The notes below the pieces were generated by a model that did no database searches, was not told where the DNA came from, and was given only the letters and a program-made list of their open reading frames with translations. A stretch of 52,606 nt of DNA. Origin: a virus. Positions within the stretch are counted from its first letter, which is position 1; each line of letters starts with the position of its first letter. Shown piece by piece: positions 12,908 to 21,420 of this stretch. The position numbers and the translations under genes are program-made. The stretch spans positions 1 through 52,606 of the IMG/VR virus record IMGVR_UViG_3300047322_000449, one strand, 5' to 3'.

Positions 12908-13966
12908 TTGCCAGGCCGTCGTGGTTCATCGCCCGTTCCCCAAGTCCCGATGCTTCGGACAAGCGAGCGCACAACCGCCAAGAAGTGCGAGTGGTTGTGG
13001 GATCGCACATACAACGATCGGTTGAAGCCCTACACCGACGCGCCAGCGCTCCGCTTCGGTAGCCTCATACATCGTGCGCTCGCCGACTACTACATCGTCG
13101 GCTTGAAGCGTGGCGAGCATCCTGCCCTGGCGTTCGAGCGGCACTACGAGGCAGACATGGCCGCCAACGAAGAGATCTTTGGCATGAAGGTCGGCGACGA
13201 CGAGAAGTGGGAGAACGCCTACGATCTCGGCATCGCGATGATGACCAACTACGTGGACGAGTACGGCAAGGACGAGCGGTGGGAGGTCATCGCCACCGAG
13301 ATGCCGTTCCAGGTTCTGATCTACCACGAGGTGCTAGACAAGACCGCTGTCGGTGGCAGCCGCGTCGTGCCCTGGTTCTACTACGTCGGGGTCGTAGACG
13401 GCGTGTGGCGCGACCGCAACGACAAGAAGCTGTGGATCCCGGACCACAAGACCACGGGCGGGATCGGCGATAAGAACTGGAGCCACCTGGTCCTTGACGA
13501 CCAGGCAGGCTCGTACTGGTCGTGGGGTGTTGACTTCCTCTACGCCAGCGGCATCCTGAAGCCCAACCAGAAGCTGGCAGGGATGCTGTACAACATCATG
13601 CGCAAGGCGATGCCCGACGAGCGTCCGAGTAAGCTGATCAAGGGCAGGCGCACCTATCTGAACAAAGACGGCACGATCAGCCTGAAGCAGCCGTCACCGT
13701 ACTTCGCGCGTAAGCCCATCTTCAGAGACGAGTACGACCGCGAGCAGGTCAAGCAGCGCACGCTGGTGGACTACCGGAGGCTTGAGCTCTTCCGCAGTGG
13801 GGAGTTGGAGATCACGAAGAACCCTGGCATGTTCACCTGCCCGATGTGCAGCATGCGCGACGCCTGCGAGCTACACGAGACGGGTAGCGACTGGGTGGCG
13901 TTCATCAAGCAGACCACGAAGCCGTGGGACCCCTATGCCGAACACGAGATCTACGATGGAAGGTGA
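12908..13966 (+). CDS. Cas4/RecB-like PD-(D/E)XK nuclease with probable Fe-S cluster
   Basis: 352 residues with a TTG start. Family features in order: a conserved Cys at 27, GSLIHRAL (51-58), GVVDGVW with Asp164, the catalytic IPDHKTT with Asp179 and Lys181, and the downstream Gln199 in DDQAGSYWSWG. Near the C-terminus CPMCSMRDAC gives C-x2-C-x5-C. One N-terminal Cys plus this triplet is the 4Fe-4S arrangement of Cas4 and AddB-type nucleases. It probably degrades DNA ends during replication or recombination beside the Sak4-like ATPase. Its stop overlaps the next gene. Confidence 0.88.
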   Translation: MPGRRGSSPVPQVPMLRTSERTTAKKCEWLWDRTYNDRLKPYTDAPALRFGSLIHRALADYYIVGLKRGEHPALAFERHYEADMAANEEIFGMKVGDDEKWENAYDLGIAMMTNYVDEYGKDERWEVIATEMPFQVLIYHEVLDKTAVGGSRVVPWFYYVGVVDGVWRDRNDKKLWIPDHKTTGGIGDKNWSHLVLDDQAGSYWSWGVDFLYASGILKPNQKLAGMLYNIMRKAMPDERPSKLIKGRRTYLNKDGTISLKQPSPYFARKPIFRDEYDREQVKQRTLVDYRRLELFRSGELEITKNPGMFTCPMCSMRDACELHETGSDWVAFIKQTTKPWDPYAEHEIYDGR

Positions 13967-14159
13967 TCTCCGTCCTGGTCCCAAGGATCACGAGAACTTC
14001 CCGATCGGGAACTGTCCGTCGTGTGGCTTGCAGCTTACCAAAGCGGGGCACGAGAACCGTGGCGATATGCACACGGCTGGACGTTACACCTGTATGAACC
14101 GCCAGTGCTCAGACAGGCGCTGGTTCAACCGTACCGGCGAACCGAGGTTCGGTGGCTGA
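13956..14159 (+). CDS. Small zinc-ribbon protein
   Basis: 67 residues, starting inside the nuclease 3' end. CPSC (C-x2-C) and CMNRQC (C-x4-C) form a probable zinc ribbon around an HTAGRY segment. Function unknown. It overlaps the next gene by 8 bases. Confidence 0.76.
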   Translation: MEGDLRPGPKDHENFPIGNCPSCGLQLTKAGHENRGDMHTAGRYTCMNRQCSDRRWFNRTGEPRFGG

Positions 14160-14493
14160 CGTACCGCACTTCGACTTTGACCTGAGTGCAGGCCGCGTCT
14201 TGTGTAACTTCCACCCATTGCCGTGGAAGGAGACCTGGCTAGAGCCGGGCACGCAGGTCGTTGTCATCACCTTCATTCTTGAACTGTTCAACGCGCTGAT
14301 GGCGGATGCTGACTTTATCGCCAAGTGCACATTGCCAGGGGAGGATGGCGCGAGCACATCGATGGCGGCCAAGTTGATGCCGATCCCGCTTTGTTGCTGG
14401 GTCGCGGCCCACCACCCCGATGCTCTCGAGAAGGCATACAAGGACGCCGGAGTCACATCACCCGATGCCGGCGAAAGGGCGAGGAGGAACTGA
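14152..14493 (+). CDS. Hypothetical protein
   Basis: 113 residues with a GTG start overlapping the upstream gene. It is mixed alpha/beta with a hydrophobic middle helix (VVVITFILELFNALMADADF) that is probably buried rather than membrane-spanning, and it contains a Cys-Cys pair. Not recognised. The stop overlaps the next ATG (TGATG). Confidence 0.76.
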   Translation: MADVPHFDFDLSAGRVLCNFHPLPWKETWLEPGTQVVVITFILELFNALMADADFIAKCTLPGEDGASTSMAAKLMPIPLCCWVAAHHPDALEKAYKDAGVTSPDAGERARRN

Positions 14494-14675
14494 TGGACGA
14501 CCAGCAGTTGTCAGAGGTCGGCGAGCAGCTTCGGATGCTGGCGTCGATCGCTCTTGGGCGCAAGGTTCACGCCAGCGAGGATCTCATGGTCGTGAACGCC
14601 GAGTTGCGCCAGCAGTACGAGAAGCTGCCCGATCGGGGGCAGGGAATCGTTGACCGTCTAAGGATGGGGCTGTGA
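14493..14675 (+). CDS. Small helical hypothetical protein
   Basis: 60 residues in a TGATG overlap, almost all helix with an acidic start and a leucine-rich core (EQLRMLASIALGRKV). GAGGAGG lies 7-13 bases upstream and gives it a strong ribosome site. Not recognised. Confidence 0.74.
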   Translation: MDDQQLSEVGEQLRMLASIALGRKVHASEDLMVVNAELRQQYEKLPDRGQGIVDRLRMGL

Positions 14676-14905
14676 AGAAGCCACCATCACGGTCAGCACC
14701 GTGCCCGAAGTGTCGTGGGCGTTGGGACGAGACCAAGGACGTCTGTACCAAGTGCCTGGTCACCGGCGCTGTGGTCGTGGGCGGCAAGAGGGTCTACCGG
14801 CGCTGGCGTAAGCGTCGTGACAACTACCTACGCGCGAGCGCTGGCCGCCGGACGTTCAAGCACGGACGGAACAACGGGCCGAAGCGCCTGAGAGTCGAGG
14901 TTTGA
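14672..14905 (+). CDS. Small basic zinc-binding protein
   Basis: 77 residues with a GTG start in a GTGA overlap. CPKC and CTKC (two C-x2-C pairs 11 residues apart) form a compact zinc site; the remaining 45 residues are strongly basic (Arg/Lys), typical of a nucleic-acid-binding tail. The family is not recognised. Confidence 0.76.
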   Translation: MKKPPSRSAPCPKCRGRWDETKDVCTKCLVTGAVVVGGKRVYRRWRKRRDNYLRASAGRRTFKHGRNNGPKRLRVEV

Positions 14906-14908
14906 CGT

Positions 14909-14965
14909 ATGGTGATCTGGATTCGCAATTCTAGTTGCAGCGAAACGGGTTTCCATGCCGCGTAG
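14909..14965 (+). CDS. Possible 18-residue leader ORF before the Sak4-like gene
   Basis: ATGGTG at 14909 opens an 18-codon frame (MVIWIRNSSC...) that stops 11 bases inside the next gene. There is no clear ribosome site for the next gene, so coupling through this short frame could deliver ribosomes to it. Evidence is positional only. Confidence 0.25.
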   Translation: MVIWIRNSSCSETGFHAA

Positions 14966-15863
14966 ACGACAACCTCAAAACGTAGTGCACCTGAGCAACA
15001 GACCGCCGACCCTGTCAGTAGTGGCACCGGCGGGTCTCAACTTCGAGAGCGTTGACACCGCTCAGGACTGGATCAGGATGCTGATCTACTGCAATCCCGG
15101 CATCGGTAAGACGAGCCTGATCGCGCAACCGAACACGCTCATTATCCGCAGCAGCATGGACCTGATCCCGGCGCGAGCGTTGAACCGTGGCGCTCATACC
15201 ATCATCGCCGACACCCACGAGAAGCTGCTACAGATTCTCGAGTGGGCGCAGCACGTTGACCCGTTCCCGTACGAATGGGTCTGGTGGGACTGCATCAGCA
15301 TCGCCCAAGACGTTCTGCTCGATGACGTCTGGGAGGCCGCTTGGCACAACAAGCCTCAGCGCAACTGGGTGCTTGACTCCAACGGCAGACCTACCAGTAA
15401 GCCGAACATCTCCCCGACGGGCGGCAAGGACAAGCCCGAGTATGGGACGAACGCAGACAGGATTGCCCAGTGGGTGCGCCACATGATCGGGTGCCGCCGG
15501 TTCCACTTCGGGATCACGGCCCACCCGTTCGAGGGGCAGCATCCGACCAACGACGAGGGCGGCTTTGTTCTGAAGCCGTGGATCCAGGTGCGCCAGATGC
15601 CTGAGAAGATCTGCGGCTACATGAACATGGTCGGCTTCATGGAGGTCGTAGAGGGCACAGAGACTCGACGGATCACGTTCAAGGAGTCCGACAGGTTCTA
15701 TGCGAAGGATCAGTTCGATGCCTTCCTACCTGAAGGGATCGTTGACGACCCGTCGATCCCCGCCATTCAGGCGGCGGTTGAAGCAGCACGTTCCGGCAGC
15801 GCTGCGCCGCGCGGACAGCGCGGTCGGACAGCTGCACCCCGAGGAAGAAGAAGGGAGCAATAA
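14955..15863 (+). CDS. Sak4-like RecA-fold ATPase
   Basis: 302 residues. Walker A is NPGIGKTS near residue 48-55; WVWWDCISIAQD (about 112-123) is the Walker B strand; a HFGITAHPF segment is the expected third strand. The order and size match the phage AAA_24/Sak4 group, small RecA-fold single-strand annealing ATPases used in phage recombination. The last 30 residues are a disordered Arg/Gly/Ala tail that could contact DNA or the adjacent SSB-like protein, whose GTG lies immediately after its stop. Confidence 0.85.
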   Translation: MPRRRQPQNVVHLSNRPPTLSVVAPAGLNFESVDTAQDWIRMLIYCNPGIGKTSLIAQPNTLIIRSSMDLIPARALNRGAHTIIADTHEKLLQILEWAQHVDPFPYEWVWWDCISIAQDVLLDDVWEAAWHNKPQRNWVLDSNGRPTSKPNISPTGGKDKPEYGTNADRIAQWVRHMIGCRRFHFGITAHPFEGQHPTNDEGGFVLKPWIQVRQMPEKICGYMNMVGFMEVVEGTETRRITFKESDRFYAKDQFDAFLPEGIVDDPSIPAIQAAVEAARSGSAAPRGQRGRTAAPRGRRREQ

Positions 15864-16949
15864 GTGGCAAGGTTGATCGAGTACGACGTCACAGACGTAG
15901 AGGAATCTGGTGGCGGAACCGGCGTCAAGGTTCCCATCGGACTGCGGGTGGCCAAGATCGCTCTGTGCGAGCAGCGCGAGACCAAGGCCAACGGTCAGCC
16001 CGCGAACGACATCCGTCTCGGCCTGGACATGGGGCCGGAGTACGACTGGGTCTTCACCTACGTCGGCCTGGGACCCGAGTCCGACTGGAAGCTTGCGGAG
16101 TTCATCCGTGCGCTGAACCTGAAGGACAAGGGCAAGCTCGACCCGGCCAAGCAGGTCGGCAAGCTCATCCGTGTGAAGATCAACCACGGAGAGTACAACA
16201 ACGAGTACGCACCCGATGCCGGCAAGCTGATGGCACCGCAGGACGGCGACGAGGTCGGCGGTCTGTCTGCATCGGCTGCTGCTGCCGGCGAGAGCAACGC
16301 TATCGACGCTGCTGTAGCCAGCCCCACAGCCGACGATGGCGGGTTCGTTGCCTCTCGCGAGGACGATCCCGAGGTCGGCAGCTACGACGATTGGGAGGAA
16401 GACGATCTGGCCGCCGAGGTCGAGGATCGTGGACTCACCCTGCCCGGTGGTCGTGGCAACAAGAAGGACAAGCTGGTCAAGGCTCTGCGCGAGGACGACA
16501 ACGCAGCGTCCGATGCCGGCGACGCCGGTGGTGGTGGCGGCGACGACGCCTACGAGCCGGCATATGCGGATGGCTTCGAGCCGTCTCGCGAGAGCGACCC
16601 GGAAGTCGGCTCGTATGACGACTGGGAGGAAGACGACCTGAAGGCGGAGGTCACAGATCGTGGCCTGACCGTGCCGGGCGGTCGCGGTAGCAAGAAGGAC
16701 AAGCTCATCGTCCTGCTCCGCGAGGAGGATGTGCTCGCCGATGGTGGTGGCGGTGCGGCAGATGACGCGCCGGATGCCGACAGCGGCGACGACTACGACA
16801 ACTGGGAGCTCGATGCTCTCAAGAAGGAATGGGAGGAAAGGACGCTCGGCGACCTGCCCTCCTTCCGGGGCGGTGGAGCGGCTGATCGCGTGAAGGCTGC
16901 GATCGTGACTGCTCTTCGCGAAGACGACGGCGCCAACCCCTTCTCGTAG
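15864..16949 (+). CDS. Probable ssDNA-binding protein with three SAP modules
   Basis: 361 residues; GTG start behind AAGGGAG. Residues 1-130 form a beta-rich domain like phage proteins found beside Sak4-type ATPases and thought to bind single-stranded DNA (IGLRVAKIALCEQRE, then VGKLIRVKINHGEY). Three SAP-like helix-turn-helix units follow at about 174-211, 251-288 and 311-354, the first two nearly identical (SYDDWEEDDL, then LPGGRG or VPGGRG). Acidic Gly/Asp linkers separate them. SAP motifs bind DNA, so this is a tethered multi-site binder. The fold assignment of the N-terminus is inference. Confidence 0.75.
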   Translation: MARLIEYDVTDVEESGGGTGVKVPIGLRVAKIALCEQRETKANGQPANDIRLGLDMGPEYDWVFTYVGLGPESDWKLAEFIRALNLKDKGKLDPAKQVGKLIRVKINHGEYNNEYAPDAGKLMAPQDGDEVGGLSASAAAAGESNAIDAAVASPTADDGGFVASREDDPEVGSYDDWEEDDLAAEVEDRGLTLPGGRGNKKDKLVKALREDDNAASDAGDAGGGGGDDAYEPAYADGFEPSRESDPEVGSYDDWEEDDLKAEVTDRGLTVPGGRGSKKDKLIVLLREEDVLADGGGGAADDAPDADSGDDYDNWELDALKKEWEERTLGDLPSFRGGGAADRVKAAIVTALREDDGANPFS

Positions 16950-16953
16950 TCAC

Positions 16954-17253
16954 ATGGTTGAAGCAGGAGAGGCATTCGGAACTGACGATCTCGCTCTGGC
17001 GACAACACTCGCCTGCGCGGGGTTCAAGTATGAGCTGCGACGACTCAACAGTACCAAGGCCGCGTGGATGTTCTGTCCGCCGGAGCATCGCGAAGACGAG
17101 TTCTTCAATCTCATCACCAGCTACGAGAACCGTAGCTGCCAGGTTGAACCGTGGTCGTACACCATGGAGCTCAGCCGAGTGAAGAAGAGCCTGTTCGCGT
17201 TCCTTGATCGGTCGCATACTCGTCCGGATGCCTCTTCTGCGACAGCCGCATAG
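16954..17253 (+). CDS. DUF5659-like protein
   Basis: 99 residues. The pattern TDDLALATTLACAGFKYEL, then WMFCPPEH, and a C-terminal VEPWSYTMELSRVKKSLF resembles the DUF5659 family of small phage and bacterial proteins of unknown role. It lies between the SSB-like gene and the primase-helicase and is probably co-transcribed. No strong ribosome site is visible. Confidence 0.68.
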   Translation: MVEAGEAFGTDDLALATTLACAGFKYELRRLNSTKAAWMFCPPEHREDEFFNLITSYENRSCQVEPWSYTMELSRVKKSLFAFLDRSHTRPDASSATAA

Positions 17254-17256
17254 CTG

Positions 17257-20085
17257 ATGAGCAAAGTAACAACACGTCAGATCCAGATGCTTGCGCCCTT
17301 CCTAGAGGGCACAGAGCCTACGCACCGCAACGCTGATAACACGCGTGAGTGGAACCTGCGCTGCCCGATTCACGGTGACGAGCGCCGCTCAGCTAGCCTC
17401 AACGTTGATAAGGGTGTGTTCTATTGCTTCAAGTGCGGTGGGATGCCGATCACCGCTCTCATCAGGCGCAAGGACGAGTGGGTAGAGGCCGGGCACCCCA
17501 ACGGCAATGGCAAGGTCAACCTGGACGGTCAGCCGGTTGCTAAGCCTGTTCGCCCGATCAGCCAGGCGATGATTGACGGGTGGCACTCAGCCCTGATGAG
17601 TGCTCCTGGCGCATTGCAGTGGCTGAAGGAGAAGCGTGGGCTGACCGAGAAGACCGCCACGACATTCAAGATTGGCTACCAGGACGGTAGCAACTACACG
17701 ATCCCGGTGTACGACGAGAACGGTGAGCTAGTCAACATCCGTTACTACAATCCCAAGCCCACAGAGGGTCGGCGGAAGATCTGGGGCGAGACCGGCTACA
17801 ACGCACCACGGCTGTTCCCTATCAGCACCCTCACGTCCGGCGCGACCGAAGTCATCATCGCTGCCGGCGAGTGGGACGCGCTCTTGGCTATTCAGTACGG
17901 GTTCAACACGGTGACCCGCACGGCCGCAGAGAGCCAGTGGGACAACGCATGGGGTCCGTACTTCAAGGGCAAGCGGGTCTGGATATGCCAGGATGCCGAC
18001 GAGACAGGGCAGAAGGGCAACGACAAGATCGCACGTGCCCTGGAACCTGTGGCCGAAGAGATCTTGATCTGCAAGCTGCCCTACGAGATCGTCGCCAAGA
18101 ACGGTCCTGACATTACTAACCTGCTGCTTGACTTTGGGCCGACCAAGATGCAGGAGATGCTTGACTCGGCCCAGCCGTTCACCAAGGGACGACGCCGCGC
18201 GAAAGCAGAGACGAAGAGCGAGATAGAAACGGTCACCGTGCTAGACACGTTTGACTCTAAGCGCGTGGGAGAGCCCATGAAGGTGATCGTCACGATCAAG
18301 GGGCGCAAGGAGCCTGGCTACACCGTGCCCAGCAAGATCCACCTCGCATGCTCTCAGGACGCAGGGAACAAGTGCCAGGGCTGCCCGCTCAACGCGAACG
18401 AGGGCGACGCCATCATCGACGTCACTCCGGACAACCCTCTCGTGCTTGCTATGATCGGTGCCACCGCCCAGCAGCTTCAGCAGACGGTCAGCGAGGCCTA
18501 CGGAATCCCTGGTGGTAGGTGCGGGCGCATGCAGCAAATGTACGAGGAGCACCAGGCCGTTGAGATCCTGTTCGGGCGTCCTGCTCTTGACTACACGGAC
18601 GGTAGCGACACGACGCCGGACGCAGCGCAGTACAAGAGTATCACGGTGACGTCGGTAGGGCGGCACGATACCATGGCGAACAACACCGTCGCCGTGGTCG
18701 GTGCGCTTCACCCATCGCCGAAGGATCAGCGGAACGAGTTTCTCGCGCACGAACTGGAGTATTTGGAGACAGCCGTAGACCGCTTTGACATGGACGGCAA
18801 GATGGTGAAGCTGATGCAACGCTTCCAGGCCAAGGACGACCCGCTCAAGAAGATGGTGGAGATCAGCAAGGCGTTGAGCCAGCACGTGACCCGCATCCAC
18901 GGTAGGCCTGAGATGCATGCGCTAATGGACGTGACGTTCCACAGCGTGCTCAGCTTCAACTTCGCGGGAGAAATGGTGGCGCGTGGCTGGCTTGAGAGCC
19001 TAGTCGTCGGCGACACCAGAACCGGCAAGAGCCTGGCGGCTGAACGGTTGGTGAGACACTTCGGGGGAGGTGAACTCATCAGCTGCGAGGCCGCCAGCTT
19101 TGCCGGCGTGGTCGGAGGGCTTCAACAGATGGGTGGGAAGGACTGGGCGGTGACGTGGGGAGTCATCCCACTCAACGACCGGCGACTGGTTGTGCTAGAC
19201 GAGATCAGCGGTCTGACGCCTGAGGAGATTGGGCAGATGTCTGACATCCGTTCATCGGGGCAGGCCAAGCTCATCAAGATCCAGCAGGAGACAACGTGGG
19301 CGCGCACCCGGCTGCTGTGGCTAGGCAACCCGCGCAACGCGACCATGGCGAACTACACCTACGGCGTGGACGCAATCAAGCCTCTCATCGGCAACGCCGA
19401 GGACATAGCACGCTTCGACCTGGCGATGGCATGTACGCTCTTCGATGTGCCTGCCGAGACGATCAACCAACCGGCTGGTAGCGGTGAGCTACGGTACACG
19501 AGCGAAGCGTGCCACGCTATGCTGATGTGGTGCTGGACGCGCACGCCAGATCAGATACAGTTCTACAAGCAGGCGGAGCAGAAGGTGTTCGACCTAGCGA
19601 ACGAGATGGGTCGTCGGTACATTGAGGATCCGCCGCTGGTACAGGCTGCCAACATCAGGATCAAGCTGGCCCGTTTGGCGGCAGCGATAGCAGCCCGCAC
19701 GTTCTCGACGGACAAGGACTTCGAGAAGGTGATCGTGAAGCCTGAGCACGTCGGTGCTGCGGCCAGGCTGATGAATGTGCTCTACGGTATGCCTACGTTC
19801 GGGTACCGCGAGCGCAGCAAGGAGGTTCTAGCCGACAGGTACGCTGCCGAGCAGAACCGGGGCACGATGACGCAGTATCTGAAGGGTCGTCCGCTGCTGG
19901 CGAAGCACCTCAGGAGCCAGGGCAAGTTCCGCCGCCAGGATCTCGAGGAGCTACTCAGCATCAGCCGCGACGAGGCCAACGGCATCATCAACACCCTGTA
20001 CGAAAACCGCATGGTGCGCCGGTATCTAGGCGACATCTATGTAGAACCTACACTTCACGCTCTACTTAGGGAGGTCAAGATATGA
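17257..20085 (+). CDS. Primase fused to an MCM-like replicative helicase
   Basis: 942 residues. Order: CHC2 zinc finger (Cys36, His39, Cys57, Cys60); a TOPRIM domain with Glu205 in GEWDAL and the DAD motif at 246-248; a second Cys cluster (365, 373, 376, 422) in a beta-rich region like the zinc/OB domain of MCM; an AAA+ module with Walker A GDTRTGKS (585-592), Walker B VVLDEI (645-650), sensor 1 Asn in LWLGNPRN (687-694) and IARFDLA near 718-724; then a C-terminal winged-helix region. AAA+ features follow MCM (NP then RFDL), not the RecA-type DnaB/gp4 helicase. It should both prime and unwind at the fork. Confidence 0.88.
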   Translation: MSKVTTRQIQMLAPFLEGTEPTHRNADNTREWNLRCPIHGDERRSASLNVDKGVFYCFKCGGMPITALIRRKDEWVEAGHPNGNGKVNLDGQPVAKPVRPISQAMIDGWHSALMSAPGALQWLKEKRGLTEKTATTFKIGYQDGSNYTIPVYDENGELVNIRYYNPKPTEGRRKIWGETGYNAPRLFPISTLTSGATEVIIAAGEWDALLAIQYGFNTVTRTAAESQWDNAWGPYFKGKRVWICQDADETGQKGNDKIARALEPVAEEILICKLPYEIVAKNGPDITNLLLDFGPTKMQEMLDSAQPFTKGRRRAKAETKSEIETVTVLDTFDSKRVGEPMKVIVTIKGRKEPGYTVPSKIHLACSQDAGNKCQGCPLNANEGDAIIDVTPDNPLVLAMIGATAQQLQQTVSEAYGIPGGRCGRMQQMYEEHQAVEILFGRPALDYTDGSDTTPDAAQYKSITVTSVGRHDTMANNTVAVVGALHPSPKDQRNEFLAHELEYLETAVDRFDMDGKMVKLMQRFQAKDDPLKKMVEISKALSQHVTRIHGRPEMHALMDVTFHSVLSFNFAGEMVARGWLESLVVGDTRTGKSLAAERLVRHFGGGELISCEAASFAGVVGGLQQMGGKDWAVTWGVIPLNDRRLVVLDEISGLTPEEIGQMSDIRSSGQAKLIKIQQETTWARTRLLWLGNPRNATMANYTYGVDAIKPLIGNAEDIARFDLAMACTLFDVPAETINQPAGSGELRYTSEACHAMLMWCWTRTPDQIQFYKQAEQKVFDLANEMGRRYIEDPPLVQAANIRIKLARLAAAIAARTFSTDKDFEKVIVKPEHVGAAARLMNVLYGMPTFGYRERSKEVLADRYAAEQNRGTMTQYLKGRPLLAKHLRSQGKFRRQDLEELLSISRDEANGIINTLYENRMVRRYLGDIYVEPTLHALLREVKI

Positions 20086-20846
20086 GCAAAGTTGCGGTAC
20101 TCGGGTGTGGTCCGGCAGGTCTGCTGTGCGCACTCGCGGTCGAGGATTGCGGACACGACGTCACGATCCTCAGCAATAACGTGAAGTCAAACATCCCTGG
20201 CTCGGTCTACTTGCACGAGGCAGTACCGGGCGTGACCGGCGTGTACCCGGACAATCACGTACAGTACGTGCGCATGGGCACGCCGGAGGGATACGCTCGC
20301 AAGGTGTATGGTGACGCTGCCCGCAACACAGGGTGGCCGAACTTCCTGGCCGTGTATCCGTCCTGGAATGCACGCAAGGCGTACAACAAGCTGTGGATCA
20401 GGTTCGGCCCTCAAGTGCAGCACTGGCAGTACAACCACCGGACGTTTTTCGCCATCATCGCCCGGTACGACTACGTCATCAGCACACTTCCGGCGCACTC
20501 AATCTGCATCAATAACGCACACAGGTTCGACGGCGAGGAGTACTGGATCAAGACGCTGCCGACGCCGCCGATGGATGAGCGGCACGACATCGTTGTGTAC
20601 AACGGACTGGCTACCGATCTCTGGTACCGCTGGTCTGTGCTAGGTGGTACGTGCTCAATCGAGAGCACGTTCGACATCTGGCCCGACGACATGAACGTGA
20701 TCAAGGGCATCAAGGCACACAGCAGCAACTGCGACTGCTACCCGGAGGTTCACCGAGCGGGTAGATGGGCGGAGTGGCGGCATGGCGTGCTACTGAACGA
20801 TGCCTACAAGAAGACGATGAGCATTCTCGAAGGGAGCGCAACATGA
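20082..20846 (+). CDS. FAD/NAD(P)-binding oxidoreductase-like protein
   Basis: 254 residues, starting in an ATGA overlap with the primase-helicase. Residues 3-31 give the Rossmann dinucleotide motif GCGPAG with the following acidic/basic strand end (VTILSN). A second nucleotide-contact strand ends in YVISTLPAH around residue 130. The size is shorter than full flavoprotein oxidoreductases. The substrate is unknown; a role in nucleotide or cofactor metabolism or DNA modification would be inference from the neighbours. Confidence 0.72.
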   Translation: MSKVAVLGCGPAGLLCALAVEDCGHDVTILSNNVKSNIPGSVYLHEAVPGVTGVYPDNHVQYVRMGTPEGYARKVYGDAARNTGWPNFLAVYPSWNARKAYNKLWIRFGPQVQHWQYNHRTFFAIIARYDYVISTLPAHSICINNAHRFDGEEYWIKTLPTPPMDERHDIVVYNGLATDLWYRWSVLGGTCSIESTFDIWPDDMNVIKGIKAHSSNCDCYPEVHRAGRWAEWRHGVLLNDAYKKTMSILEGSAT

Positions 20847-21181
20847 GCGACGAAGACAGGCAGTCCGTCACGTTCCAGGGCGGCGACGGCATCATCACCA
20901 GGCATGACTTCCTGGCGTACTGGGATGTGCTCCAGGAAGCGTTCGCGATCCACATCGACCGCGAGGCCATCCGCCACGGTCTGTGGAAGGACTACCCTGC
21001 CGGTGACCAGGCGGGGCAGATCAAGACAAAGGTCGATCGCGTGCTGCGGAGTCTGGAGCTGATCGAGACCATGGACCCCGAGAGCGCAGAGTTCATCGCG
21101 CAGGTCACCAACGTCGCGTCCGAGATGCTGGACATCATCAACTACGCAGTCTTCACCGTTCGGAAGATGCGGGGCGAGTGA
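20843..21181 (+). CDS. Hypothetical alpha-helical protein
   Basis: 112 residues. The ATG follows AAGGGAGCGCAAC in the end of the upstream gene. It is mostly helix with two acidic runs; the last 45 residues could form a helical hairpin. Not recognised. Its stop overlaps the next ATG. Confidence 0.76.
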   Translation: MSDEDRQSVTFQGGDGIITRHDFLAYWDVLQEAFAIHIDREAIRHGLWKDYPAGDQAGQIKTKVDRVLRSLELIETMDPESAEFIAQVTNVASEMLDIINYAVFTVRKMRGE

Positions 21182-21420
21182 TGCCTGGTCGTAGACAGAC
21201 ACCAGGATCGAAGCACTTCTCTCGCGAGGAGATCGCCATCAACGGCTGGGACGAAGAGGATCTGCGTGTTGCGGAAGAGATCGTTGATGTCTCCGTGGCA
21301 TTCGGGACGGCGATGTTCGTGACGGTGAATGCCACCCTAGAGCAGAAGCCGATGGCCGATGAAGCCTGGAAGCAGTTCGGTCGTCGGTTGGTGGCTGCGA
21401 TGGAGGACGGCAAGCTCTAG
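21181..21420 (+). CDS. Hypothetical small acidic protein
   Basis: 79 residues, starting at the A of the upstream TGA. The start is basic (PGRRQTPGSKHF) and the rest is an acidic helix bundle. It ends at the GTG of the polymerase gene (TAGTG), suggesting coupled synthesis with the replicase. Confidence 0.76.
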   Translation: MPGRRQTPGSKHFSREEIAINGWDEEDLRVAEEIVDVSVAFGTAMFVTVNATLEQKPMADEAWKQFGRRLVAAMEDGKL

